In this document: positions 6,133-7,095 of the stretch, piece by piece
How positions within the stretch are numbered: position 1 is the stretch's first letter
How the letters are laid out: every line of letters begins with the position of its first letter
Source: an uncultured Planctomycetaceae bacterium
GTDB taxonomy: Bacteria > Planctomycetota > Planctomycetia > Planctomycetales > Planctomycetaceae
Length of the DNA stretch: 7,095 nucleotides
Direction of reading: 5' to 3'
NCBI GenBank assembly: GCA_937975745.1
Contig: CALJUK010000948.1
Span: forward strand, 1-7,095
The notes under the pieces: model-generated
The model's database searches: none
What the model was told of the DNA's origin: nothing
Seen by the model: only the letters and a program-made list of their open reading frames with translations
Position numbers and translations under genes: made by a program

Positions 6133-7095
6133 ATGGATGACAACGACGACAAGACACCTTCTGATTCATCCGCGGACGTGAACGCCAGCGTTCCTGCTTC
6201 CGAGTCTGAGGTGGTCACACAGACCAAGCCGCCGGGACTGCTTGCCTCGGAAGACTGGTGGGCGGTCTGGCTGGGATGTGCGCTGCTTCTGGCAACACTG
6301 CTGCTGACGTGGTTGGGCGCACCAGCCGACTCACGCGAGAATCTGACCCAGGTTCGGACCCTACAGAGTGAGTTGGCCGATCTGGAAGCGCAACGGTCGT
6401 CGGCAGCAGGGGCGGATCGGAAGGCGTTGACCGCGCGGATGAAGGAAGTCGACGAGACGCTGCAGAAGGCGCGGAGTGGAGTCTACGTGAATCCGCTCAA
6501 GCCGTGGTTGGCCAAGCCCGGTGGATGGAAAGCGAATCCACTCGCCGCTTTCTGGCCAAAAGGAAAGAACGGACTGCCAGGGCTGGCGGGCGCGTTTGTT
6601 GTTCTGCTGATCTCTTTCGCGATTGGAAATGCCGGGCTGGGCCGGAACGTCTTCCGATTTATCCCCGGCTTCTGCATCATCTTTCTGCTGGCAACATTTG
6701 CGTACCTGCTGGCCGGACAAGCGGTCGTGAAGCAGTACAACCTCGAGTATGCCCTCTGGGCGTTGATTGTCGGCCTGTTGATCAGCAATACGGCTGGGAC
6801 GACAGCATTCTTGAAGCCAGCTTGTCAGACCGAATTCTACATCAAGACGGGTCTGGTGATTCTGGGAGCCGAAGTGTTGATGGCGCAACTGTTCGCCTTG
6901 GGGTTGCCCGGCATCTGTATCGCTTGGATTGTCACGCCAGTCGTGCTCATCAGTACGTATCTCTTCGGACAGTATGTGCTGCGCATTCCTTCGCGGTCGT
7001 TGAACATGGTGATCTCGGCCGACATGTCGGTGTGTGGTGTCTCGGCGGCCATCGCGACAGCGGCTGCCTGCAAAGCGAAGAAGGAAGAACTCTCC
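6133..7095 (+). CDS. YeiH/UPF0324-type putative sulfate exporter, 3' end missing (partial)
   Basis: The frame is open to the right edge, so only the first 321 residues are present. The family (PF03601, Cons_hypoth698) is annotated as putative sulfate exporters in the inner membrane; substrate evidence is weak. Residues 1-38 are an acidic, Ser/Thr-rich tail. Likely membrane helices: 42-62, 150-168, 175-197, 205-219, 236-257 and 260-282. Residues 67-115 between the first two are heptad-like and charged, probably coiled coil, followed by a Trp/Pro-rich stretch to 147. Family hallmarks are 'YALWALIVGLLISNT' (206-220), 'FYIKTGLVILGAEVLM' (235-250), 'LGLPG' (256-260) and 'SADMSVCGVSAAIATAAACK' (295-314) followed by AKKEE. 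The Cys-Gly motif matches the conserved 'SICG/SVCG' of the family. The extended N-terminal half, compared with about 330-350 residues for E. coli YeiH, fits a longer subfamily known to me from planctomycetes and others. The start is supported by GGAGA upstream. The family call is strong; the substrate is not known. Confidence 0.92.
   Translation, partial: MDDNDDKTPSDSSADVNASVPASESEVVTQTKPPGLLASEDWWAVWLGCALLLATLLLTWLGAPADSRENLTQVRTLQSELADLEAQRSSAAGADRKALTARMKEVDETLQKARSGVYVNPLKPWLAKPGGWKANPLAAFWPKGKNGLPGLAGAFVVLLISFAIGNAGLGRNVFRFIPGFCIIFLLATFAYLLAGQAVVKQYNLEYALWALIVGLLISNTAGTTAFLKPACQTEFYIKTGLVILGAEVLMAQLFALGLPGICIAWIVTPVVLISTYLFGQYVLRIPSRSLNMVISADMSVCGVSAAIATAAACKAKKEELS

Noticed and set aside
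5571..6227. Antisense open frame (218 codons) spanning the intergenic region
   Set aside because: It runs against the end of the third gene, the intergenic signals and the start of the transporter gene, and shows no domain or ribosome binding site I can support.
6361..6888. Antisense open frame (175 codons)
   Set aside because: Opposite the transporter gene, whose + frame has membrane helices and family hallmarks; the antisense product is Gln/Arg-rich without a domain.

Overview
The window looks like a planctomycete chromosome (phylum Planctomycetota). This rests on GC-rich codons, large secreted or envelope proteins of mixed architecture, and a transporter of the YeiH/UPF0324 type whose sequence resembles the planctomycete branch of that family. 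This is recognition from memory, not a database search. All four genes lie on the + strand. I see no RNA genes, mobile elements, CRISPR arrays or phage genes.

Positions 1-5954 hold three closely spaced genes that look like one operon. The first is open at the left edge and is the C-terminal part of a PQQ-like beta-propeller protein. Only 14 bp separate it from the second gene, a 943-residue exported protein. That protein joins a helical/TPR-like N-terminal half to a degenerate family 5 (peptide/nickel type) solute-binding domain. The second gene overlaps the third by an ATGA junction. The third is an exported protein of unknown function with a possible Ig-like beta domain and a helical C-terminal part. 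No permease or ATPase lies in the window, so the solute-binding module may serve as a sensor or scaffold rather than in import. Together the three could form an envelope assembly; this is inference from gene order and shared export features.

Positions 5955-6132 are the only sizeable intergenic stretch. It holds a GC-rich hairpin just after the operon, a perfect 19-bp palindrome overlapping a possible -10 element, and a leader with mutually exclusive short stems before a good ribosome binding site.

Positions 6133-7095 hold the first 321 codons of a YeiH-family membrane protein (putative sulfate exporter family), cut by the right edge. It has an acidic/Ser-rich cytoplasmic N-tail, and a predicted coiled coil sits between its first two membrane helices. 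The hairpin and possible promoter before it suggest a separate transcription unit.
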